This document shows, piece by piece, positions 26,970 to 33,964 of a DNA stretch of 54,592 bases. Position 1 is the first letter of the stretch, and every line of letters begins with the position of its first letter. This stretch comes from Verrucomicrobiota bacterium (lineage in GTDB: Bacteria; Verrucomicrobiota; Verrucomicrobiia; Limisphaerales; UBA8199): assembly GCA_003176045.1 (NCBI GenBank), contig PSRM01000055.1, positions 1 to 54,592 on the forward strand, read 5' to 3'. The position numbers were made by a program, and so were the translations under genes. The notes below the pieces were generated by a model. It did no database searches. It was not told where the DNA came from and worked only from the letters and a program-made list of their open reading frames with translations.

Positions 26970-27833
26970 ATGCCTAACGCAGTAGTGACCGAAGTTCCGC
27001 CAAAAGCAACCGGAGCCATTGCCAGCGCAGTCTCACTGCGTGGCAGGGACGCAGGCCCCCCACCCAAGGAAGGTCAGGTCGAGGCATTGATCGAAATACA
27101 AAGCCTGTCCCTGTTTTATGGCCAAAGTCAGGCTCTGAAACACATTACGTTCTCGATTCGCGAGCGCGCGGTCACGGCATTTATCGGGCCGTCGGGCTGC
27201 GGCAAATCCACTCTGTTGCGATGCTTCAATCGAATGAACGACCTGATTGACAGCGTTCGCATCGAGGGCGCCGTTCGGATAGCTGGCCAGGACATCAACA
27301 GCCCGGATGTGGACGTCATCGAACTGCGCAAGCGTGTCGGGATGGTGTTCCAAAAATCCAACCCATTCCCGAAATCCATTTATGAAAATGTCGCCTACGG
27401 ATTGCGGTTGCAGGGTATCAATCGAAGGAGCGATCTGGATGAAATGATCGAAAGCAGCCTCCGTCAGGCGGCTTTGTGGGACGAGGTAAAGGATCGCCTT
27501 CACTCGAGCGGCTTAGGCCTCTCTGGTGGTCAGCAACAGCGGTTGTGCATCGCCCGCGCAATCGCGATCAAGCCTGAAATTGTCCTGATGGATGAGCCCG
27601 CTTCGGCACTGGATCCGATTGCTACCGCAAGGATCGAGGAATTGATTCTTGAGTTAAAAAAGGACTTCACGATCATCATTGTCACTCACAATATGCAACA
27701 AGCTGCCCGCATCTCGGATTTCACTGCGTTCTTCTACCTGGGCGAGCTTATCGAATACCACTCCACCGCAAAAATCTTCACCAGCCCGGCGAAGAAACAA
27801 ACTGAGGACTATGTCACTGGACGATTCGGGTAA
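26970..27833 (+). CDS. pstB: phosphate ABC transporter ATPase
   Basis: 287 residues. Cytoplasmic ATPase that powers PstCA. Walker A GPSGCGKS (73-80), Q loop [10 protein letters not shown], signature LSGGQ (184-188, [14 protein letters not shown]), Walker B VLMDEP (205-210), H loop IIVTHNMQQ. Compared with the usual 250-260 residues there is an N-terminal extension of about 35 residues of low complexity ([20 protein letters not shown]); an internal start is possible but none is obvious. It ends [10 protein letters not shown], the normal PstB tail. Followed by phoU after 35 bp. Confidence 0.97.
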   Translation: MPNAVVTEVPPKATGAIASAVSLRGRDAGPPPKEGQVEALIEIQSLSLFYGQSQALKHITFSIRERAVTAFIGPSGCGKSTLLRCFNRMNDLIDSVRIEGAVRIAGQDINSPDVDVIELRKRVGMVFQKSNPFPKSIYENVAYGLRLQGINRRSDLDEMIESSLRQAALWDEVKDRLHSSGLGLSGGQQQRLCIARAIAIKPEIVLMDEPASALDPIATARIEELILELKKDFTIIIVTHNMQQAARISDFTAFFYLGELIEYHSTAKIFTSPAKKQTEDYVTGRFG

Positions 27834-27868
27834 TGCCGGCATTTTGGATCTCCTAACTTTCCCATTCG

Positions 27869-28543
27869 ATGAACACTCATTTTGAAAAAGAACTAGCTGA
27901 CCTTAAAGAAAAGCTCCTGCTAATGGCCGGCTATGCGGAGAGCGCCGTCAAGCGCGCCGTCGAAGCCCTTGTTACGCGGGATTCTGATCTTGCCGCCCGG
28001 GTCAGGCAGGATGACGCGATTTTGGACCGCTTCGAAAAAGAAGTGGATGAGATGGCCATCCTGCTGCTAGCGAAGGCTCCTCTAGCCAGCAATCTGCGTT
28101 TGATCACCATTGCCATGAAAGTTTCACAAAACCTCGAGCGAATCGGCGACGAGGCCAGGAAAATCTCCAATCGCGCCCGAGATTTGACCCAGGAAGCGCC
28201 CCTGAAGTTTACCGTTGAGATTCCGCGGCTGGCGAATCTCGCCCTGGAGATGCTCAAGAGTTCGCTGGATGCGTTCGTAAATCAGGATCCGGCGGCCGCC
28301 CGGGCGTTGATCCCTCGCGACAGGGAAGTGGATGCCCTTAATAAACAAATCTACCGGGAACTGGCTGCCCATATGATGCAAAGCCCGGATACGATCGCGC
28401 GCTGCCTTCATCTCATGGTGGCAGCCAAAAGCCTCGAACGCATTGCCGACCACGCCACCAATGTGGCAGAAGAAACTGTTTACCTCTGCGAGGCGCAGGA
28501 CATCCGCCACCCCAGGACCTATACCGCATCTGCAACCACATGA
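27869..28543 (+). CDS. phoU: phosphate signalling protein PhoU
   Basis: 224 residues, all helical. Two PhoU three-helix repeats: the first from about 10 to 100 (ELADLKEKLLLMAGYAESAV, with RLITIAMKVSQNLERIGDEA), the second from about 115 to 210 (RLANLALEMLKSSLDAFVNQ, with CLHLMVAAKSLERIADHATN). The ERIGDEA and ERIADHA motifs are the metal-binding signatures of each repeat. PhoU links Pst activity to inhibition of PhoR under phosphate sufficiency. Overlaps phoB by 4 bp (ATGA), implying translational coupling. Confidence 0.96.
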   Translation: MNTHFEKELADLKEKLLLMAGYAESAVKRAVEALVTRDSDLAARVRQDDAILDRFEKEVDEMAILLLAKAPLASNLRLITIAMKVSQNLERIGDEARKISNRARDLTQEAPLKFTVEIPRLANLALEMLKSSLDAFVNQDPAAARALIPRDREVDALNKQIYRELAAHMMQSPDTIARCLHLMVAAKSLERIADHATNVAEETVYLCEAQDIRHPRTYTASATT

Positions 28544-29223
28544 AATCCAAAATCCTCGTCGTTGATGACGAACCTGAAGCGATCGAACTGATCGAATTCA
28601 ATTTGCGGCAAGCCGGGTTCGATGTCCTTCCCGCGGCCGACGGTGCCGAAGCCCTGGCCCGGGCTCGGGCAACTCTGCCGAGCCTGATCGTTCTGGATCT
28701 AATGCTGCCTGAGGTGGATGGCATCGAGGTTTGCAAGGTCTTACGCCGTGACCCGGCCACCTCGAGCATTCCGATAGTTATGCTCACTGCGCGCGCGGCT
28801 GAGATTGACCGAATTTTAGGACTTGAGCTTGGCGCCGATGATTACATCACCAAACCATTCAGCCCCAGGGAACTGGTTCTGCGCATCAAAAAAATTCTTG
28901 AGCGCGGCCTACCATCGAAAGTTGGCGATCAGACGCTCAGGGTCGGCGATCTGCTGATTGACCAGCCGCGTCATCAGGTTTCCTGGAAAAACCGTCAGAT
29001 TGAACTGACTGCTACGGAATTCAAGCTTCTCAGCCTTCTGGCCCAGCGCCGGGGACGCGTGCAATCGCGCGAACAATTGCTGCGCGATGTTTGGGAATAC
29101 AACGGCCTGATTGATACGCGCACGGTGGACACGCACATGCGCCGGCTGCGGGAAAAGCTTGGGCCGGCTGCCAGACATCTGGACACAGTTCGCGGAGTGG
29201 GTTATCGGTTCTCAGAACAGTGA
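28540..29223 (+). CDS. phoB: phosphate regulon response regulator PhoB
   Basis: 227 residues, OmpR/PhoB family. Receiver: acidic pocket VVDDE (7-11), phosphorylated Asp53 (LIVLDLMLPEVDG), Thr at about 82 and Lys in TKPFSP (about 105). C-terminal winged helix: RQIELTATEFKLLSLLAQ to VDTHMRRLREKLGPAARHL and TVRGVGYRF. Predicted to bind the four-unit box at 23487-23526. Coupled by overlap on both sides (phoU and phoR), so it is expressed within the operon rather than from a promoter of its own. Confidence 0.96.
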   Translation: MKSKILVVDDEPEAIELIEFNLRQAGFDVLPAADGAEALARARATLPSLIVLDLMLPEVDGIEVCKVLRRDPATSSIPIVMLTARAAEIDRILGLELGADDYITKPFSPRELVLRIKKILERGLPSKVGDQTLRVGDLLIDQPRHQVSWKNRQIELTATEFKLLSLLAQRRGRVQSREQLLRDVWEYNGLIDTRTVDTHMRRLREKLGPAARHLDTVRGVGYRFSEQ

Positions 29224-30476
29224 TGTGGCTCATTCTGGCGATTTTGGCTCTGGGAGCCTTGCTGGCAGTTCATCTCTGGTGGCGGTCCAGGTTCCGGCAG
29301 GAGCAGGCATCGGCGGCGCGCCGCCTGGCTGAATTACGCGAGCAAACCGAACGCAATGCCATCCAGAGCAATCTTCAGCGCGAAACCGTTTTTAATAACA
29401 TGGCCGAAGGCCTCGTGCTGCTGGACGAGGACGGCCACATTCAATTGGCTAATCCCGCTTTTTCCAGCCTCTTCGGATTGAGCCAGGAAGTTCGCGGAAG
29501 GTCCCTTCTGGAAGCCGCGCGCCTGCCGGAACTAGCCGAACTGCTGAAGAACGCGCATGAGTCTTCGCACGAACCCAGCCGAAATAACGGAGGCGATGTA
29601 GGGCACGCCGCGCTGGAATTGCGCGTCCCTGGATTTACCGAACGGTGGCTGGAGATCAATGCCTCGGCAGTCTCGAATCGAAGCGCGGGCAATTGGACGG
29701 TAGTGGTCTTCCACGACGTGACTCGCCTCAAAAAGGCGGAGCGCACCCGGCAGGAATTTGTCGCCAACGTCAGCCACGAACTGCGCACGCCGCTCTCGCT
29801 CATCAAGGGTTGCGCTGAAACACTGATCGACGGCGCGAAAAATGACCCGAATGTGGCGCCCAAATTCCTACGGACAATTGACCGCAACGCGGACCGGCTA
29901 AGATTGCTGGTCGAGGATCTACTAATCATTTCCGAACTCGAATCGGGACGCATTCGGTTAAACCTTCAACCTGTTCCACTGCGGCCGTCCGCGGAGAAAG
30001 TTATCAGCGATTATGCCTCGCGCGCCAAAACCCGGCAAATACGCCTCGTGAACGAGGTTGGAGTCCTGTTGGCCCACGCTGACCCAAATCGCGTGGAGCA
30101 GGTTTTAGGAAATCTCGTGGACAACGCGATCAAATACGGTCGCATTGGTGGCACCGTTGTGATCGGCACGCGTGAGAGTCGCATAGACGTCCCGCGTGCC
30201 CCGAATGAACAACGTGCCTCCCCCACGTCAGAGCCCTCACCCCAAATCGAAGTCTATGTTCGCGACGATGGCCCCGGACTCCCACCTCAGGCACTGGACC
30301 GTGTCTTCGAGCGGTTTTATCGCGTTGACAAAGCCCGTTCTCGCGAGCAGGGCGGCACCGGTCTCGGCCTCGCAATCGTGAAGCACATTGTCCAAAGCCA
30401 CGGCGGCAAGGTCTCCGTCAAAAGCGACCTCGGCCACGGCGCAACCTTTTCCTTCACCCTTCCACTGTATTCGTAG
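29220..30476 (+). CDS. phoR: phosphate regulon sensor kinase PhoR
   Basis: 418 residues, start GTG 29220 overlapping the phoB stop (ATG 29223 equivalent). One N-terminal TM helix (2-21), PAS domain (about 57-170, VFNNMAEGLVLLDEDGHIQL), HisKA with FVANVSHELRTPLSLIKG (His186), HATPase with NLVDNAIKYG (Asn302), DDGPGLPP and TGLGLAIVKHIVQSHGG. The layout (short membrane anchor, PAS, no large periplasmic domain) is that of PhoR, which senses phosphate status through Pst/PhoU rather than directly. Last gene of the pst-pho operon; a nested palindrome follows 20 bp after the stop. Confidence 0.95.
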   Translation: MMWLILAILALGALLAVHLWWRSRFRQEQASAARRLAELREQTERNAIQSNLQRETVFNNMAEGLVLLDEDGHIQLANPAFSSLFGLSQEVRGRSLLEAARLPELAELLKNAHESSHEPSRNNGGDVGHAALELRVPGFTERWLEINASAVSNRSAGNWTVVVFHDVTRLKKAERTRQEFVANVSHELRTPLSLIKGCAETLIDGAKNDPNVAPKFLRTIDRNADRLRLLVEDLLIISELESGRIRLNLQPVPLRPSAEKVISDYASRAKTRQIRLVNEVGVLLAHADPNRVEQVLGNLVDNAIKYGRIGGTVVIGTRESRIDVPRAPNEQRASPTSEPSPQIEVYVRDDGPGLPPQALDRVFERFYRVDKARSREQGGTGLGLAIVKHIVQSHGGKVSVKSDLGHGATFSFTLPLYS

Positions 30477-30496
30477 CCCGGCGAGATGGTCAGCGA

Positions 30497-30607
30497 TGCA
30501 TTTGGGAGTGCGCGGACATGTCGACATGTCCGCGCTTTCGAACACCGTCCCGCTGAGCGGGATCGCGGTGTTCCAAAGCGGCGACAGGTCACCGCGCTCC
30601 CAAGGCG
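30497..30607. repeat. nested palindromic element after phoR
   Basis: The outer arms TTGGGAGTGCGCGG and CCGCGCTCCCAA enclose three inner stems: a perfect 26-bp palindrome with no loop (30510-30535, half-site GCGCGGACATGTC), GAACACCG...CGGTGTTC with TCCCGCTGAGCGGGA inside, and GCGACAGGTCACCGC. It may stop or stabilise the pst-pho transcript, but the size and nesting fit a dispersed REP-type element better. Confidence 0.85.
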
Positions 30608-30614
30608 GCCTTCG

Positions 30615-30660
30615 GTTCATTAGCTTCATTAGCGTTGATTAGCGATGATTAGCGGTTAGC
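30615..30660. repeat. TTCATTAGCG tandem tract
   Basis: Units TTCATTAGC, TTCATTAGCG, TTGATTAGCG, ATGATTAGCG, immediately before the aldo/keto reductase. Same unit as 6946-6974. Confidence 0.75.
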
Positions 30661-30668
30661 TTTCTCCG

Positions 30669-31850
30669 ATGAAATACCGCCGCTTCGGCCGCACCGAAAT
30701 CTCCATGCCAGTTTTGTCGTGCGGTGGGATGCGGTACCAATTTAAGTGGCAGGACGCCGCGCCAAACGATATCCCGCCCGATAACCAGGCGAATCTCGAA
30801 GCCTGCATTCGACGCGCGCTCGAACTCGGTATCAATCACATCGAAACCGCCCGGGGCTATGGCACATCGGAAATGCAATTGGGCCGAATTCTCCCGGCCT
30901 TGCCACGTGAGAAAATCATCGTCCAAACCAAAGTCGGCCCGAAGCCTACGGGCGAGGAATTCCTTCGGACCTTTGACCAATCACTACGCTACCTGGGGCT
31001 GGACTATGTGGACCTGCTAGCCTTGCACGGCGTGAACAATCGCGAACTGCTCAGCTACTCATTGCGGCGCGGCGGATGTATCGAGGCGGCGCGAAAGCTG
31101 CAAAAGGACGGGCGCGTGCGGTTTGTTGGCTTTTCCACGCACGCGACTACGGACGTTATCCTTGAAACAATCGGAAGCGGCGAGTTCGATTATATCAATT
31201 TGCACTGGTATTTCGTCAATGACCTCAACTGGCCGGCGATCGAGGCCGCGCGCGCGAGCGACATGGGTGTCTTCATCATCAGCCCGAACGATAAAGGCGG
31301 CAAACTGTACGAACCACCGCGCAAAATGGTCGAGCTTTGCGCCCCGCTCACACCCATGCAGTTCAATGCCCTCTATTGCCTCACTCGCCCGCAGGTCCAT
31401 ACCTTGAGCTGCGGCGTGGCCCGACCATCGGATTTCGATGAGCACGTAAAGGCTTTGGAATTCTATGATCGCGCCGCTGAAATGATTGCCCCTATCGAGC
31501 GCCGCCTGCGCGCCGAGATGGAGCGAGTTCTGGGCGCCGATTGGTGCGCCCGCTGGCACGAAGGGCTTCCACAGTACGTGGACGTGCCCGGCAAGGTGAA
31601 CCTGCTCGAAATCCTGCGGCTTTGGACCTACGGCAAGCCGCTCGATCTGATCGGCTGGGGCAAGATGCGCTACAACTTGCTAGGCCAGGCGGACCATTGG
31701 TTTCCAGGTGAGAATGCGGCCAAGGTCAGAGAGCTTAAATTCGACGGAGCACTGGATGGAAGTCCTTTTGCAGATCGGATTCCTGCGGTGCTCAAGGAGG
31801 CACACGAGATGTTTTATGAGAAGCCGGTGAAACGACAGAGTGAAACGTGA
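30669..31850 (+). CDS. aldo/keto reductase
   Basis: 393 residues. NAD(P)H-dependent oxidoreductase of the AKR barrel type: [20 protein letters not shown] start, [48 protein letters not shown]. Tetrad positions by alignment to the family pattern: usual Asp is Glu59, Tyr64, Lys88, His120; the Asp-to-Glu change is unusual. The C-terminal third (from about 280, [20 protein letters not shown]) is longer than in simple AKRs and lacks the Cys cluster of the ferredoxin-fused type. The substrate is unknown. It follows phoR but is separated by repeats, so probably an independent unit. Confidence 0.9.
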   Translation: MKYRRFGRTEISMPVLSCGGMRYQFKWQDAAPNDIPPDNQANLEACIRRALELGINHIETARGYGTSEMQLGRILPALPREKIIVQTKVGPKPTGEEFLRTFDQSLRYLGLDYVDLLALHGVNNRELLSYSLRRGGCIEAARKLQKDGRVRFVGFSTHATTDVILETIGSGEFDYINLHWYFVNDLNWPAIEAARASDMGVFIISPNDKGGKLYEPPRKMVELCAPLTPMQFNALYCLTRPQVHTLSCGVARPSDFDEHVKALEFYDRAAEMIAPIERRLRAEMERVLGADWCARWHEGLPQYVDVPGKVNLLEILRLWTYGKPLDLIGWGKMRYNLLGQADHWFPGENAAKVRELKFDGALDGSPFADRIPAVLKEAHEMFYEKPVKRQSET

Positions 31851-31875
31851 AACGTGAAACGTGAAACGTAAAACG
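31839..31875. repeat. CGTGAAA heptamer tract at the 3' end of the AKR gene
   Basis: Five units of GTGAAAC/CGTGAAA overlapping the last codons of the reductase (its C-terminal residues QSET come from the tract). No inverted partner nearby. Confidence 0.8.
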
Positions 31876-31887
31876 AGGCGGCGCGAT

Positions 31888-32157
31888 CTATTTAGGAGAT
31901 GTTTGTTTTGAGTCAGCCTGCGGCGGAACTATTAGTTTGCGCAGGAACTTGTACGTTCGGATCGAGGAGAGCAAAACGCCCAGGCCGGTGACCCCCATCC
32001 CAGCTACGCCGGACAGAACCCCGAAAAAGGCCCAGGAGCTTGTCGGGCCGCAGGGTCCGAATCCGAGGAGGCCGGCCTTACTCAACACCAGGCACGGCAT
32101 CATCATCGCGAGTCCAACGGGGAGCACAGGGCTAATGAACCGCAGCATGCCTCTCAA
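31888..32157 (-). CDS. small two-TM membrane protein
   Basis: About 89 residues (TTG 32157) or 86 (ATG 32148). Two hydrophobic segments: LRFISPVLPVGLAMMMPCLV (about 5-25) and ASS/FFGVLSGVAGMGVTGLGVLL (about 43-64), joined by a short loop containing GFGPCGP, with a basic C-terminal tail (SIRTYKFLRKLIVPPQ). No family recognised. It is transcribed divergently from nothing in particular and lies convergent to the reductase. Coding status rests on hydrophobicity and a clean frame, so moderate confidence. Confidence 0.55.
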   Translation of the reverse strand: MRGMLRFISPVLPVGLAMMMPCLVLSKAGLLGFGPCGPTSSWAFFGVLSGVAGMGVTGLGVLLSSIRTYKFLRKLIVPPQADSKQTSPK

Positions 32158-32226
32158 TTTAGTTTTCGCCGAATACTGTCTCGCAGTGTGTGTGGAAAAG
32201 GGGGACCTTGGAGTCCTCCTGCTGTG

Positions 32227-32457
32227 CTAGATCATGATTGCAGGCGCTTCCTGCGCACGACGTGGCAAGTGGATAGGGACAAAATAAGACTCCGGATAAA
32301 GGTAGTCTTCACCTGATTCATCCAGAATCCGCAGATGGCCTTCGTGCTCTGCTTTAGCGTCCTGAAGCACCTCGTAAACTTTTCTGCGCTCCAAGTCACC
32401 ACAATCGTCATTCTTAATGCATACTGCAAACCGGTGTTCAGCAGCTTTCTTAAGCAT
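32227..32457 (-). CDS. small conserved protein (ESGEDYLYP family)
   Basis: 76 residues from ATG 32457 (the frame extends 11 codons upstream). Pattern FAVCIKNDDCGDLERRKVYE, then HLRILDESGEDYLYPESYF, then VPIHLP. I recall this pattern from small hypothetical proteins in many bacteria; it is not assigned a function. No TM or signal peptide. It sits next to a toxin-antitoxin pair but its sequence is not toxin- or antitoxin-like. Confidence 0.65.
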   Translation of the reverse strand: MLKKAAEHRFAVCIKNDDCGDLERRKVYEVLQDAKAEHEGHLRILDESGEDYLYPESYFVPIHLPRRAQEAPAIMI

Positions 32458-32502
32458 ATGTTTCGATCCTATGGCATGTTGAGGCCACACAGGAGGAACT
32501 TG

Positions 32503-32802
32503 TCAGAGTGTTCTTAGCCTTGGAAGCCAAAATTCAGGCCGGCGATGCGAATGAGCAATGGCCACGCTCCAGATTTCATCCGCGCGAATGATGTAAGCGA
32601 TATAGTGCGAGAAGATGCTGAGGTTTACTCGGCGATAGCGTTTCGCTCTGAGACGCGGGACTTCCGGATTCCGCTGGATGCATTCCACAGTTTCCGCTAC
32701 TTCATTTCGGAACCTCTCACCAAGGCCTGGTTCTTTTGCTTCATAGTGGATCACGGACTCAGAGAACTCTATGTCCGCCTCGTGCAGGACGGTAAGAGTC
32801 AT
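32503..32802 (-). CDS. ParE/RelE-type toxin
   Basis: 99 residues. Typical ParE order: N-terminal EADIEFSESVIHYEAKEPGL, a helix FRNEVAETVECIQRNPEVPR, then the basic strand region KRYRRVNLSIFSHYIAYIIR and the C-terminal IWSVAIAHSHRRPEFWLPRL. ParE toxins poison DNA gyrase, while RelE toxins cut mRNA at ribosomes; the motif set here is closer to ParE. Overlaps the antitoxin gene by 4 bp, with the antitoxin upstream, as is normal. Confidence 0.9.
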   Translation of the reverse strand: MTLTVLHEADIEFSESVIHYEAKEPGLGERFRNEVAETVECIQRNPEVPRLRAKRYRRVNLSIFSHYIAYIIRADEIWSVAIAHSHRRPEFWLPRLRTL

Positions 32803-33026
32803 TTCCCAAGGCGGCGGTCAATATCTCGAAGCACTTCGGAAAACGGACGCCCTTTGGCGAGGCCAGAATCGATCACTTGGATGCGGCGCTCGATTTCTTC
32901 ATCCCATGCGGCTTGCGCGCCGGTATCACCTTCGGCTTCGCCATGTTCCAGCAGCGTGCGAGCAAGGCGCATTTGGTCCTTTTGGGGAAGGCGCAGGGCT
33001 TCATCCACGATTTCAGCAAAGCTCAT
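32799..33026 (-). CDS. antitoxin of the ParE-type module
   Basis: 75 residues: MSFAEIVDEALRLPQKDQMR, then RTLLEHGEAEGDTGAQAAWD and EEIERRIQVIDSGLAKGRPF. The short leading helix and the EEIERRI...AKGRPFSEVLRDI motif are characteristic of addiction-module antitoxins that pair with ParE. The 4-bp overlap with the toxin gene implies coupled synthesis. The gene is preceded by a GATTAA repeat tract (33045-33102), which probably contains or abuts its promoter. Confidence 0.88.
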   Translation of the reverse strand: MSFAEIVDEALRLPQKDQMRLARTLLEHGEAEGDTGAQAAWDEEIERRIQVIDSGLAKGRPFSEVLRDIDRRLGK

Positions 33027-33044
33027 GCATTCGAATATAGCAGG

Positions 33045-33102
33045 GGATTAAGATTAAGAGAAAGATTAAGATTAAGATTAAGAAGATTAAGATTAAGATT
33101 AC
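33045..33102. repeat. GATTAA hexamer tract
   Basis: About ten imperfect GATTAA units (with a GAGAAA interruption), between the DUF4159 stop and the antitoxin start. A hexamer rather than heptamer unit, and unpaired. Confidence 0.8.
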
Positions 33103-33112
33103 GCGAAGCCGC

Positions 33113-33922
33113 TCAATGTGTGAGCGCATAAACCGCTATATTCAGCGCCAGTTTCTGGCCATCGTCGGGGCTGACGCCTTTGCCTTCGTTGCAGGTGTTG
33201 TTGGCGCTGAAGGAGCAGCAGAGGCCGTCGGCGCACATCACGGCCACGAGGTTGCCTTGATAATATAATCCTTCAAGTTGGATATCCCGCGGCTCGTTGA
33301 GGCATCGGATACGATCTATTTTATAAAAGGAGCGATAGATGAGGTGGTCGTAAGGGATTGGTTTAACCTTCTCACCTTGAAAGATTCGGCTGAACTCGCG
33401 ACGCCAGGCTTTTGGGAAGCCTTGCAGATTGCAGCAACCGGAGGCGAAGAAGAAACCCCCATGACTAAGATACTTCCGCAGGTTCGCTAATTCGGGTTCG
33501 GTCAAAACGAAATCGTTATGGCCGTTCATGAACAAAAATGGAGTCTCGAACAGATCGGAGTCCGTGAGACGCACTTTCCTTTCCTCCTGGACTTTAATCG
33601 TGGAAGCGCGTGAGACCAGTTTCATCAGGTCCTGTCCTACACCACCGCAATCATTTCCATCGTTCGCGCTGTATTTGACGCGGCCCATGAAGAAGGTGGC
33701 TTGCTTGTCGTCAATGGATTGCGACTGAGCGCTGAGGACGCCAAAGAGGAGGAGTACCAGTGAAACGTGAAACGTGAAACGTGAAACAGGAAGGACGCGA
33801 TTTGGATAAAACCAAGGCAAAGACCATAAGCAGCCGCCCAGCTCTTTTATTTCATCCCTCGGACGGTTAGATCCGCCAATCGCGTTCATATTTGTCAGGC
33901 GCACAGATGCACCCCATTTCAC
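33113..33922 (-). CDS. DUF4159 protein
   Basis: 269 residues from the longest start; the true start is uncertain. A signal peptide (VSLVLLLFGVLSAQSQS, about 55-72) is followed by the DUF4159 domain: ATFFMGRVKYSANDG, NDCGGVGQDLMKLVSRAST, PFLFMNGHNDFVLTEPEL, LRKYLSHGGFFFASGCCN, and ALNIAVYALTH at the end. DUF4159 is often found in operons with VWA-domain and MoxR genes; its biochemical role is unknown. Last gene of the seven-gene MoxR/VWA operon. The h-region of the signal peptide is preceded by SRFTFH, encoded by a TTTCACG repeat tract (33760-33788 on the plus strand), with no ATG/GTG after it. Confidence 0.85.
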   Translation of the reverse strand: MKWGASVRLTNMNAIGGSNRPRDEIKELGGCLWSLPWFYPNRVLPVSRFTFHVSLVLLLFGVLSAQSQSIDDKQATFFMGRVKYSANDGNDCGGVGQDLMKLVSRASTIKVQEERKVRLTDSDLFETPFLFMNGHNDFVLTEPELANLRKYLSHGGFFFASGCCNLQGFPKAWRREFSRIFQGEKVKPIPYDHLIYRSFYKIDRIRCLNEPRDIQLEGLYYQGNLVAVMCADGLCCSFSANNTCNEGKGVSPDDGQKLALNIAVYALTH

Positions 33923-33964
33923 GTTTCACTTTTCACGTTTCACTTCACGTTTCACGTTTCACGA
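33760..33964. repeat. paired inverted heptad tract, CGTGAAA unit (DUF4159-VWA)
   Basis: (CGTGAAA)n at 33760-33788 and (TTTCACG)n at 33916-33964, 127 bp apart. The core contains the likely start of the DUF4159 gene; the right tract runs into the last codons of the VWA gene. Same unit as in the pstC-pstA spacer. Confidence 0.85.

Noticed and set aside
30497-30607. Rho-independent terminator for the pst-pho operon
   Set aside because: The stems are long and nested and no T-run follows; it fits a dispersed palindrome better, though a role in transcript ends is not excluded.
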